Shown one piece after another: positions 31,318-41,673 of a stretch of 64,000 nt of DNA (positions are counted from its first letter, which is position 1; each line of letters opens with the position of its first letter). Both the position numbers and the translations under genes were made by a program. Below the pieces are notes generated by a model. The model saw only the letters and a list, made by a program, of their open reading frames with translations. It did not search any database and was not told the DNA's origin. The DNA comes from Cystobasidiopsis lactophilus (Eukaryota; Basidiomycota; Agaricostilbomycetes; Agaricostilbales; Chionosphaeraceae): assembly GCA_001599975.1 (NCBI GenBank), contig BCIO01000003.1:496001-560000 (forward strand), written 5' to 3'.

Positions 31318-32680
31318 CTAATTGGGAGGCTCCCCGCGGTGGATCCACATTTTGATCCCTCGCCGCCTGATCGGTAAAGTCAACCCTGTCAACTCTTCTT
31401 CCAGGTCCGGCCAATGGCTTTGGGCAAGATGAAAGTCCAAGGAGCGAAGGGAAGGCAGCTGGGAAGGATCTTGCTTGACCAGGCGCACCAGAGAGCGACC
31501 AATGGCGAGGGAGTGCTGGAGAGGCAGGAGCGCCACCGTATTCGTCTCCACGGTGAGGTCCTTCAAACTGGGCAGGCTGAGGCCGCTGAGATCGAAGACT
31601 CCATCGTTCTGCGACCTGATGCCGGGCCCTGGATCGGCAAGGAACCCAAAGTTGTCCGGGGTGGACTCGAAAGAGATCTTCAGCCGCGTTAGGCCTGTCA
31701 GATGCGATACTGTCGTCCAGTCTTGTATGTGAGAGAACCCAAGGGGGCCAGCATCGGAGAAATATTGAAAGACGAAACCGAGGCTTTTCAGGCTGGCAGG
31801 AAGCGCCGACACCGTTTGCCGCCAATCGCACTGAGGGCCTCCCGAGTGGACACGAAAGTGGACACGCTCGAGTCCATGCGCTTGAGTGCTCCACATAAGT
31901 TGCCGCCATGATGGTCCGCCCGCTCCCAAGAGCGGATGACTGTCCACCAAATCCAGCTCTTGCGTCTTCGCTTGCAGCTTGCCGTCTCCCACATGCCATT
32001 GAATGTCGTCTCTGTGCCCAAAAGGATAGGTTGTGCCGCGATATTGAACCGAAAGTGGGCCTGTAGCGAATATTGACGTCTCCACTCCCACTGTGCGAAG
32101 GCGTGGAAAGGCGTCCAAACAAAGTGGACCGAGCTGGTCCTCAAAGCTGCCAACCTCCAAATTGGTCAACCATGGCTTCTGGAGGCCATCATTTGGAAAG
32201 AGCTGGTTCCATATAGCGTCCGTCATGCCAAACAGTTGAAATCGGCATTCGAACACCCTGTCGACGAAAGGCGGCGATGACAGGAGCGCATTCAATGCGT
32301 CAATGTCCACGTAGTTCTCCATAACTCGGCAGTAAATCCTAAGGCGCCGCACAAACATGAGCCGATGTTGTGCGTCGTCCAACAGCGACCGGAGCTGTTC
32401 TAGCGTGCCATGGTCGCGGGATTCTGGCATGCGGAAGAGTAGAGAGGACCACATGACGGGACTGAGGGCGTGGCGGAGAGAGCGACATGTGTCGAGGACT
32501 GCGAAGTTTGTGGAGCGAAAAATGGTCCAAGAGTACATAACTGTCGCTTTCTTCCTTGTAGGCGAGGACCATATAAGGCTCGTCCAAAATCAGGCCCCTT
32601 TCAGATCTCGGGTTGCGGTCCAAGTTGCTCCCAATCTGGCCTAGCACCTCCGCAGGCATCTCCGAAAGAAGCATGGCCAA
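31318..32680 (-). CDS. F-box-like protein, long form 2
   Basis: The first exon from ATG 32680 gives MAMLLSEMPAEVLGQIGSNL, the F-box start, and ends in EPYMVLAYKEESD. A 44-nt intron (GTTATG...TTCGCAG) joins in frame to ILDTCRSLRHALSPVMWSS. Without it the frame would appear broken. The large second exon carries CLDAFPRLRTVGVETSI, HPLLGAGGPSWRQLMWS, IQDWTTVSHLTGLTRLKISF and NDGVFDLSGLSLPSLKDLTV, the shared marks of the long family members. About 440 residues. The C-terminal half is Leu-rich. A substrate-recognition role in SCF complexes is inferred from the F-box alone. Confidence 0.72.
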
Positions 32681-33079
32681 GCTGGAGCCAGACTCTAAGC
32701 TCTCGTACTATGCTGCCGTTGGAACTCACTTGTTGCTCGTGTTCTACCAGGCAAAGAACGAGATTTAGGAAAGCGGACGAGATTTTGCAAGAGGATCGCG
32801 GCGGCAGCTGGACAAAGCTGCGATCGTTGGGCTCAGCTTGAGAAACCAGGCTGGTGGCGCTCATGGGTTCGCAAGATGTTGTTCTTTGCATTATGGAGTC
32901 TAAGATCATGAACCAGTGCTGGTGAAGGTAGAAAAATCCCGATTCTGTTTGCCCCCCGTCGCTTGCATGTTTGCATTAAGGTTTGCCACCACGACGAGCA
33001 CTTCTTCAAGAGGCAATATGGTGCCGCTAAAACGGTCCCGAGTGAGAAAAGAGTCACACAGAGCAGGGAAATTCCTCAC
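32681..33079. other. Intergenic between two F-box genes
   Basis: 400 bases upstream of long form 2 and downstream of long form 3. No supported gene. Probably the promoter of long form 2. Confidence 0.35.
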
Positions 33080-34456
33080 TCATGCGCCATTGACGTAGAC
33101 GGCGACGCCATGGAGCTCGCCCGCCGAGCGAAGCTCCGTCACCATCTCTGTGCCCAGCACTTGACGCCAGTCTTCTTCACATTCCGAATGCAAATTGACC
33201 ATGCGAAGATACGGAAGGTTGGAAGAACTCCGACGCAACATGCGCAAGAGAGCACCGGAGAGTGCCTTCATCAGTTTCGAGACGCTGGGATCGGGCGGGA
33301 GCGAGTCGCTGTCTGAATCGCTGTCTGAATGATAGACGCGTTTCCGTTCCACGTTGATGCGGACTTCAAGATCTCTTAAACGAGGTAATGCCAGAGTGTC
33401 GAGAGCTAAGGCACCGTCATTGCGTGACGCCTTACAAGTTGGCCCAGGGATGAGAGGGTGGAAGGTGAGCGTGAACTCCACCAAGTCGTTCAGGTGAGAC
33501 AACGGCGACCAGTCCAAGAAGTTCCGAAGAGCAAGAGTGCTGAAGTCGCCAGAGACGTAGTGCAAATCTAGGATGAAAGCTCTCAGTTTGGGTGACAAAG
33601 CGCCCATCGTCTTCTTCCAATCAAGTCGATTTTGCATCGAATGAGGGAAGCGCAAAAAAAGGACCGAAGGTTCCACGGATTGGAGGGCGCCCAGTTGCTG
33701 CCACCAAGACAGCCCTCGAGGTTGGCATCCTGGATGCTTGTCGTCCAAATCGACAATCGCCTGACGATTGAAAGGTAGTAGCTTCGATCCTTCAACTCGG
33801 TAGGAGACGAGCTGGCCACATTTATCGCCAGAGTAGATCTTGCTGCGATAGGACAGCGGGATATCGGATTCGCGGCGGATGGTCCGAAGGCGCGTGAAAG
33901 CATCCAAATTGACGGGCTTCTGGAAAGACATCTCTGGCAAGTCGAGCTCGACCAACCACTCTTTCTCCCACACCCGGCTGGTCAGCAGCGCTTCGCAAGC
34001 CGCTTCTGGGCAGCCGTGCAGTTCGATTGCCAGTTCCAGCCCATTTTTCGGCCTGTTGCGAAAAGGCGGGGAGGAGAAAAGTGCGTCCAGGTATCCCAAC
34101 GCCGTCCTGTCGTAGACCAGGAGCTCCACTCGGCGGACGTGGTGGAGCGGGCGTTCGAAGCGCTTTACGACCTCTGTGAAGCTTTTCAGACTGTCCTGGG
34201 TGAACGATTCGACTTCGGGCATGTAGACGTCGAGCCGGTGCCAGAAGCAAGGTGCAAAAATTTCGTAGAGTTGGCGGCAAGTCAAGAGCGCCGCGCCGGC
34301 GAACAGCAGATCGGCCTTCCAAGAGATCTTCTCGGTGGATAGGGATGTATACCAACCCTTGATGTGAAACATAGGAACGTGATCGATTAAGTGGCCAGCG
34401 ATTCGCTCAAGTACTTCCACGGGCAAATCGGTCAAGCGCAAGCTGCGCTTTGCCAT
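33080..34456 (-). CDS. F-box-like protein, long form 3
   Basis: A single uninterrupted exon of about 458 codons. It starts MAKRSLRLTDLPVEVLERIA, the clearest F-box of the family. I prefer this Met to the in-frame one seven codons upstream because it places the F-box at the very N-terminus, as in the paralogues. Then come CRQLYEIFAPCFWHRL, LDAFTRLRTIRRESDI, HPGCQPRGLSWWQQLG, LDWSPLSHLNDLVEFTLTF and NDGALALDTLALPRLRDLEV. A Ser-Asp repeat (SDSDSDSDS) sits near residue 390, encoded by an imperfect repeat at about 33308-33330. The end is GVAVYVNGA. Confidence 0.75.
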   Translation of the reverse strand: MAKRSLRLTDLPVEVLERIAGHLIDHVPMFHIKGWYTSLSTEKISWKADLLFAGAALLTCRQLYEIFAPCFWHRLDVYMPEVESFTQDSLKSFTEVVKRFERPLHHVRRVELLVYDRTALGYLDALFSSPPFRNRPKNGLELAIELHGCPEAACEALLTSRVWEKEWLVELDLPEMSFQKPVNLDAFTRLRTIRRESDIPLSYRSKIYSGDKCGQLVSYRVEGSKLLPFNRQAIVDLDDKHPGCQPRGLSWWQQLGALQSVEPSVLFLRFPHSMQNRLDWKKTMGALSPKLRAFILDLHYVSGDFSTLALRNFLDWSPLSHLNDLVEFTLTFHPLIPGPTCKASRNDGALALDTLALPRLRDLEVRINVERKRVYHSDSDSDSDSLPPDPSVSKLMKALSGALLRMLRRSSSNLPYLRMVNLHSECEEDWRQVLGTEMVTELRSAGELHGVAVYVNGA

Positions 34457-34464
34457 AACCTTGA

Positions 34465-34713
34465 TCAACGACCACAAATCAGTCGCAAGTCACACAGACA
34501 CAGACCGTGAAGATCCATGCAACGCACTTCTGGCTGGGCAGGCTGCACACGAAGCATTGCCAATGCATCCTCCACGCATTCCAACCGGTTCTCCATCCGG
34601 CCCAACCGACTCTGAATGTCACTCAGCGACGACTGGAGTGGCGCCAAGGCATCTTGTAGAATCGTTTGCAGGTCTGTGGCCGGCATTTGGTGGCTTGACT
34701 TGCGGCGGGCCAT
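34465..34713 (-). CDS. Possible small coiled-coil protein
   Basis: An open frame just upstream of the F-box long form 3 on the same strand. MARRKSSHQMPATDLQTILQ is followed by a heptad-like segment (LQSSLSDIQSRLGRMENRLE) and LAMLRVQPAQP, about 60 well-ordered residues before a less convincing end. It could be a separate small gene or an upstream reading frame in the F-box transcript. No family recognised. Confidence 0.3.
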   Translation of the reverse strand: MARRKSSHQMPATDLQTILQDALAPLQSSLSDIQSRLGRMENRLECVEDALAMLRVQPAQPEVRCMDLHGLCLCDLRLICGR

Positions 34714-35007
34714 TGCCGACTTGGGAATGCACGCAGGGGCAACGGATGGGCAGGCCTGCTGTTTTTGGATTCAGCCTGCGTCAGATTCGCCAGTAGAGCA
34801 ATTTCTCATACTGCTCGGAGACTCAAGGGAGTGTACCCCAGCAATTATTCTGAAGGGATGCAAACAACAGGCTTGAATCGCGCGGAAGGTGGCGCCAGGC
34901 CGGGCGCTGCTGGTACGCCAATGGGGTAGTTCTGTGTAATGAGTGTGTAGTGTCGATTGGTCACGTCTAGTAGCAGGGCAAACTAGGAGTTTTAAGGAGA
35001 TTGCAGT

Positions 35008-38000
35008 CTACAGCTCCGACCCTTCCACCCTGAACGTTTGGGCCCAGTTCAAATACTCTCTGTGAGTCACACAGAACCAAGATCAGCAAGATCAAGTTGA
35101 TGAAATGTGGAGTGAAACGCACTGCATCACTTTTAAGATCGACTCAGGCAGCCGCATGGACACGAGCGAGAACGAGACTTTTGACAAGCCCTCTTGCTGA
35201 ATGAGCTTGTAGAATTGATGCCCGACCGCGCTGGGATACTGTGAGTCTCCGCAAAGGCGTCAGACGATGTTTGAGTGGGCTTAAAAAGGGGAAGAGAACG
35301 CACGGCACATTCGTGATACCACCGCTGATTGTAACCGGACAGTCGTGTGGCAGCGTTCAACGCCCGACTGAGGTCCTTCTCCTCCACATACATGGTCAGC
35401 AGCTCCATCCACGCCTTGGCCAAGAACTTGGTGTCCGTCGCTCTTTGGTAGGCGTCTTTTGCCTGTGTTTCCGCCAAAATGACTTCAGAAACAAAGGCGG
35501 CTGACTTTGTAGAGGGCCCTAGACGCACCTCTTCCCGCTTGTTGAGCCTTAGAGCGAGGTCACCGAGGATCTCCCACTCGGTCGACGTGCGCTTGTAAGG
35601 CATGTGCTGCGCCTTGAACTGGGCCATCTCGGACCGCCACACCGTTAAGACCCGTAAATCTGTCAGCACAGGAATTCATGCATATGAGAGTCGTTCAAGT
35701 GATCAGGGAAGCTCGCACTAACCTTCGTAAAGGACCTGTTCAATCCGACAAAATCTATCTGAGCTGAGAGCAAAAAACGGATGTGGCAAGAAACGGCGAA
35801 CCATGAACAGATTGTCCAACCATCTTTCACACAGCCTCTTGTTTGAGAAAGCCACCTCGACCTCTGCCGGGTTGAACGCTCCGGCCGTCGAGCCCGCCGT
35901 CGCCGGGGTCGGGGAGACGACCTGCTCCTGTTGCAGATGGTGCGCGAGTTCGGACTTGGTAGTGACCGCTGAAGGCCGGTGGATGGCTTTAGCGGCGGCC
36001 TGCTCGGCCTTGATTTGCTCGTCCACCTCTTCCTCGCCCGACATCCCGTTCTTGCTCGCCGGGTCTGGGGAAAGGATGCCTTCGTCCCGCAGCCGGTCCC
36101 GCTCGCCGTCAGACTCGGAGGACACTTTGATGGTCGGAATGGGGCTTGACGGTAGGGACATCTTGCCCGAAGTGCTCGAGTCGGGCGGTGGCGCCGGAGA
36201 CTCGTGGACGGCCTTGATGGAAGCCTTGTCGTCGTTTTCAGAGGTGAGGCCGTTCGGGTGTACCTCTTGCTGGGCGTGAGTGTGAGAGGTCGGGGAAGTG
36301 ATGGAGTGGGAGGAAGAGTGGTGGGCTTGCTGCATCCGGTACTCCTCTTCCATGACGAAGACGGTGGACCTGGCTTTTAGGAGCTCATCCCATCCAATAG
36401 CGGACACCAATCGTGTAAGAAGCCGGTAGGCTTGCTTGAAGGTGCCTTTTAGAGCCGGTGCCGGCAAACGGAGGAGGATGGGGTCGGAGGAAGCTTCGTC
36501 GGGGAATTCGTTGGGCAAGAGACCCTGGTCGTTAGGTGGTTCGAGAATGTTGGAGTCGACCAAGAACTGTTTGATCGGCAAGTGCGTGCGGGAAGGGGAC
36601 GGCATCCGGTGCAGATCCTTGTCGTTGTAGGTGAACATGGGGCACGAGTTGAGCGTCAGAAGGGCGTCATCGAATCGCTGCATGTCGATATAGCACTCGG
36701 CCATCTTGGCCCAAGTGACAAATTCCGAAGGCGCGCAGTTGACGGCCGATTTGGCCAGCTGGAGCGCCCACTCGCCCTTGCCCTGTGAAACCCAAATGGG
36801 CAAAGATTCGCACGAATCATGGCGAGACACAAGCCTACCTTCGTCCGTAGAAAGTCACACTGGACGTGGAGCAGGTTGTAGGACTGGGGAAAGTCTTGGA
36901 GGGCGCGGTGGAGGACTTGCACGGCCTTGACCTCCTCGTCTGTGAACACCACAACCAGACACAATCAAGACTGTGTGAGGAGACTTTAGGCAAGGTGTGC
37001 ACCCACTCATTCCTAGGTAGCTCTTGGCCAGCAGGCAGGCGACTTCGCCCTCCTTGACCAGCAGCTTTTCGAATAGGTTGACGGCCACTTGGAATCTGTT
37101 CGATGCCAAAATCTTCTTAAAGACTGCCTCTGGTCTTAGGAGTGAGATGAAAAGAACGAACCTGGATGCTTCGCCAAAGTACTTGATGATGGCGGAGGCC
37201 AAGTGGTTGTTGACGACGGTCGCGACCTGGATCTCGGGGTCGCTGCCCAGCACCCAGCCTGTGCAGCCAGTCAACGACTCTATCTTAAGAAATGAGATAC
37301 AGTGAAGGCGGCAACGCACCTTGGGAGAACAGCTGCTCGGCCGCGGTCAAGAAGCGGTGTTCATCCTCCAGCGTCTTGATGGGCAGCAGCTTGCGATATC
37401 CGGCCAGCTTGTACGCCTCGTCGTCCGCGTAGAGAATGCTCCTGATCACGCCGGACAGGTAGGTCTCTTGCCAGATGCGCTGGTGGGCGTCGGAGGACAC
37501 GGAGAGCTGCTGCTTGTCGCCCCGAGCGTCGAGGAAGTAGGCCTCGACGCCGCCCGGGATCTTGACCTCGACGCGGACGTCGACGCGGCTGAAGGCGTTG
37601 TAGACGCAGTAGCAGCCGCGCACGATGCGGTGCTCGGCCTTGGCCTTGCCGCCCAGCCAGGAGGAGGGCTGCTCGATGGTGTAGGAGAGGGAATTGAGGT
37701 AGGCGGCGATGGACGCGGAGGAGGAGGCGTCGACGCCGGAGACGTAGTGATAGCTGCCAATCTGTGCAGACTTTATGAACAGTGATTAAGCGTGTAATCA
37801 ATGGGGCCAAGACACACGTCCTTGGAGCCAGGCCGGCCAGCTTTGACGATGTGCGCCAAATCAGGCGGGCCCAACTCGCGGAAGGTGGCTGTACTCGTTT
37901 CGGTCAGCTACTGATACGCAAAGGTATAAGGCAAGGCAGAAGCAAGTACCGAGGCATTCAGTGCGCGCAAGCAGCGACTCGGAAATGCTGCTCCCATCCG

Positions 38001-38089
38001 CGCTCAGCTCGCCTGCGCCCAAAAGCAGCCAGCGTTGCTCACTCTAGCTCCGTGAACTCTGGCACATCCTTCAGATCAGGGCTGGCCAT
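35008..38089 (-). CDS. ChAPs family exomer subunit (Chs5-Arf1-binding protein)
   Basis: Homologue of yeast Bch1/Bud7/Chs6/Bch2, cargo adaptors of the exomer coat that carry chitin synthase and other proteins from the trans-Golgi to the surface. From ATG 38089 (MASPDLKDVPEFTELE), spliced exons give FRELGPPDLAHIVKAG, GSYHYVSGVDASSSASIAAY, VRGCYCVYNAFSRVDVRVEV and QRIWQETYLSGVIRSILYAD. Later come TPR-type helices (KVKAVQVLHRALQDFP-like, NLLHVQCDFL) and KSAVNCAPSEFVTWAKMAEC. A Ser/Asp/Glu-rich low-complexity linker lies at about 35880-36320. The C-terminus ends in the family's conserved EYLNWAQTFRVEGSEL. About nine short introns. A degenerate piece of this gene lies at 30925-31290. Confidence 0.85.
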
Positions 38090-38366
38090 CAATTCATGCG
38101 GCTTGGGGCCTAATCAAAGGGCGCGAAATTGGCTCGACGGGATCAACAAAGGCAGAGGGCCTTCGAATGCATGAATGGACTTCTAAAGGCTTATGGGGCA
38201 TCTAAAGCTAAGCTATTTGTTCGTTCGTACAACAGTCCTAAGCTGCGATGAGGGAGAAGCAGGCTCTGAAGGGACCAAGGGCGAGCGACGTGTCCAACGC
38301 TGGGGCGGATGTCGCGCGCGCAGCTTCTCGGTGGGCAAGCCAGAAGGCAGGCGAAATCTTGAGTTT

Positions 38367-39686
38367 TTAGATGGGCAACAAGCGAACTGCGTTGGCTACC
38401 ACTTCGCAATGGATGACCTGTTCATCAGTTGTCGAATTAGCACAAGCGAAGACAGAGCTGATGGAGGACAAAGACGAACCAATTTGTCGCCTCCCACACC
38501 GTTCTCCCTGTGCATCCCAATGGACTTGGTCAGTTGGCATCCAGCATGCAAAGATGCAGGAGACATACCGGATGGTGAAGTTGACATTGATTAACCTGTT
38601 CGTCATCAAGAATGTTGAGCTCGAGCTGAGCAAATAGGCAGACGCCAAGAGACAAACCCATTAGCGCCCATAGCAGCCGCTTCTTTTTGCAGCTCGGCTA
38701 AAGCGGCCTTCTTTACCGCGGCGCTCATGGCGGCCGAGAATGGCTGTCGTCACAAAGGTGGCGGTGTCACGGTCAGATGGGGTCGACGGTGAGACATGAG
38801 TGACGACTTTACCTGGTCATTGCCTCTGTTCATAGTCAAGTAGTTGGTCAACTTGAAAACGTGTGAGCTGATGTGTGAGCACAACGAACCTAGGTGGCGA
38901 GTCGTACGCTCCCCAACTGTCGAGCGATGCGTGAGAATGTGAATGGCTAGCGCCAATGGGGTAAACCTTACACTGTCCCAACCGCCTGTAATTAATATAC
39001 ATCAGTTCACGGACCGTTCTGAAAGAAGAGTCAGCAACGTACAGCGACAATCCTAAAGCCAAAGATGGTGGCGGTTTCCGAGAACGGCATAAACGGGACC
39101 AGCCTGGCGCGTTCGCATGCTTAATAAGCACAATGAAGAGAGTTGAAGAGGAGAAATGATAACGCACGGCCCAGAGGAGAACGGATTAGTCGGGAACTGG
39201 AACTGGGGGAAGTTGCCGGCTTGGGCAATCTGCATGGGGCCGAACGGCATTCCTCCCATGGGACCCATCGGCGGCATCCCTGTGGTTCTTGGATCAGAAG
39301 TGGCCCGAAATCTTGTCGCAGTCGGAGCAAGGACTAACCCATGCCCATGCCCATTCCCTGCGAGAAGGCTTCAGCTGTTGTCGACTGAAGGCGAAGAGGA
39401 CGAAGCGTACCATTCCTCCCATCGGCGGCATGCCTTTTGAATACGAATAAGCTTGCTGACTTCCAACATCTTGGACCAGAAAACTTTACCCATGCCCATA
39501 CCCTATTGCAAACACTTCAGCTTTGGTCAAAGGTCTACAAAGAGACAGCCGTTTACCATCGCGCCCATTGGAGGTCGAAAGGCTCCTGGTGTTGCAAGGC
39601 CGTTTCTGAATGCGCCACTTTGCGTCAACCTACGGGAAGAAAGTTCGTTAAAAAGAATGTTGCTACTGACCCCATCCAGAAGGCAT
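38367..39686 (-). CDS. YbjQ/DUF74-like domain protein with Met/Gly/Pro-rich leader, built of microexons
   Basis: The frame can be followed through about thirteen exons. Tiny exons at 39490-39502 (13 nt), 39411-39433 (23) and 39339-39357 (19) encode a leader of PPMGGM/GMGMG repeats. It continues as GMPPMGPMGGMPFGPMQIAQ and NFPQFQFPTNPF. The next exon reads LVPFMPFSETATIFGFRIVA. Then come exons of 14 nt (38972-38985), 27 nt (38890-38916) and 11 nt (38813-38823), then AAVKKAALAELQKEAAAMGA, then 27 nt (38569-38595), 28 nt (38480-38507) and VIHCEVVANAVRLLPI. The part from ATIFGFRIVA onward follows the YbjQ/DUF74 pattern (EY/IV.G, ALEEL..EA..LGA.AVV.V, ..GTAVR). YbjQ proteins are suspected metal or ligand binders; their role is unsettled. 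The first exon is uncertain. Confidence 0.6.
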
Positions 39687-39942
39687 TTAGCTCCTGACAG
39701 GTGTGATACTGACTGAAGAGTTGTTGAGAGGTCGGTCGTCGAAGCAAGAGAAGGGTCGAAAAAATGCGAGGTAAGGGAGAAGACCGGGGGCAGTGCGCGT
39801 GCTGTTCAAGGTAAGAGTCGGGGCACTGCGTTTCGTCGTATTACAGAGCATCATTGATAGACTTGAATAAGGCCTTGTAGTTGTAAGCGGGAGGGGAGGA
39901 GGATCGTGGCGCCATTCTGGTGGCGGAGGCTGGGGTCGGACC

Positions 39943-41473
39943 TTAGGTTCGCTTCTTGGCCCGGCGAGCTGCAAAGTAGCTGCCAGCTTCAATCAGGCCA
40001 GCCACGCCCAAAAGAACGCCCGTGAAAAGGATCAAGGAGCCATAGATGCCGTCAGCGCCACCCAGGCCGTCAATGGCTTTCGAAGGGCCGATCAGCGAAG
40101 ACGAGATGAAGCCGGAGACGATGGATCCAATGCCTCTGGTGAATGAAAGCATAGCAAAAGTGCTGGAAGCTTCTCTTTGCTCGCCTGCGAGGTCCGAAAG
40201 TTTAGCCGGGACCGGAGGAGGCGGAGGGCGCAAGGAGTCATAGATGCTCACGAGTAGACTCTCGAACGAGACCAGAGAACAAAGAGGTGAAGCCCCCTCC
40301 CACAAAGCCGTAGGTCAGGGCAAAAACAAGTAGCCAGGTCAAGCTGTCGGCCAGCAAGCCCCAGAGGACAAACACGCAGAGGGCGGTGGTGAGCAGCGAG
40401 ATGGTGGCCAGCAAGTGGACCGAGCTTCTGTCGGCCAGCCAACCGACGATGATTCGAGCGATCAAAGCGGTGCCGTTGATGGCCGCGATGGTGGCTGAGC
40501 CTTGTGACGGAGTGAGGTGAATCGATTCAGCGTACGTCGGGAGCCACAAAGTCGGAATGAAAGCGGTCAAGGCTTGCATGGTGTTGATGACCAAAAAGGC
40601 CCAGACATAAGGATTGCGCCAGACACGTCCGCTGTAGCCCAGTTTGGCAGGCGGCTGGTCCTTTGTCGGCTGGCAGCGTTTTTTTTTTTAAGAAACGATG
40701 GAGGCCAAACACCAAATTACAGACTTACGAGGCGCTCATGGACGAATGGAAGGCTACCAAAGATGAACAGAGCGACCGCAACAGCCAGGCAGCGCAACGT
40801 CGTGGCGATTGAGTACTTGGCCAGCAGCGCTTGCAGGATGAAAGGCCAAGCGATACCGCCAACGGAAGTGCCCCTGAGCTCAGGGTTCAGGAAAGCGTCA
40901 ATCGCCAGACCTGGGAAAGGTGGCTCACGCGAACAAGATGCCGTTGGCGAGGCCTCTTCGTACGACGAACCACTCGAAGAGGTAGCTGAGCCCAACATAA
41001 TAGCACAAGGCGCCTCCTATTGAGTACGTTATGCCTTGAGTGATCAGCAGGTGGACAGGCTTGGTGGCAAAAGAGGCGGCCACCAGAGACAGCGGGCAGA
41101 TGAGCCCTCCGATGATCATCATATGCCGTCTCTTGCTCGGAAACCTGTTGCACCCAGCGACCACAAACACTCCCAGCAGGTACATCAATCCATTCATGTT
41201 GCCGGTCAAAGGTAGAAGAACCGAGGCGCTCGGTTGTTGGCCGATCGACGAGAGGGCAGGGTTGTTATAGGCCGTCAGGAAGACGCCAAAACATGTAGGG
41301 AAGCCGAATATGGTCATTTCCAGCACGAACGCTCCGGTCAGAAATGCCCACGCCGCCCGACTGGTGTCGACCGCAGGAAGGCCATCCCCGTTTGTCTTGA
41401 CGATGGGGCGCCGACTGGAGGCAATGGATGACGCTCTCGAACGTAGTTCTATGTCCTCTGATGCTGTGGACAT
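39943..41473 (-). CDS. MFS transporter, monocarboxylate-transporter-like
   Basis: A second MCT-type major facilitator. ATG 41473 opens a cytosolic tail (MSTASEDIELRSRASSIASS), then WAFLTGAFVLEMTIFGFPTC and FGVFLTAYNNPAL, PLTGNMNGLMYLLGVFVVAG, ITQGITYSIGGALCYYVGLS and YLFEWFVVRRGLANGILFA, matching the MCT N-half. After short introns, the C-half has MVINTMQALTAFIPTLWLPT, GSATIAAINGTALIARIIVG, SLLTTALCVFVLWGLLADS and GFVGGGFTSLFSGLVRES, ending SYFAARRAKKRT. In-frame Mets lie upstream to 41596, but the acidic tail start resembles the other MFS gene's N-terminus (MST..E.EL..R). Substrate unknown. Confidence 0.78.
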
Positions 41474-41673
41474 TGCTAGCGAGGGTCTCTTAAGCTGATA
41501 TCGTTGGTGCGGACAGAGAAAACTCGAAGCGTGCGCGATGACGGCAAGTCTTCGAGTCAGAGCATGCTGTCCCAGAAGCGGTATTTTGCATGGCATGAGC
41601 GGTTTAAAGTTCTACGGTTCATTTGGAGGCCAAGAGCGCGCTCTAGACGAAAGTTCATCTAAGGCTTAAAATT

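Noticed and set aside
32339-32680. Frameshift separating the F-box from the rest of the gene at 31318-32680
   Set aside because: A 44-nt GT-AG intron at the junction restores one frame, so the gene looks intact.
37321-37785. A 154-codon plus-strand frame rich in Val, Gly and Asp
   Set aside because: Antisense to the conserved N-terminal exon of the ChAPs gene; its low-complexity composition is a mirror of that exon.
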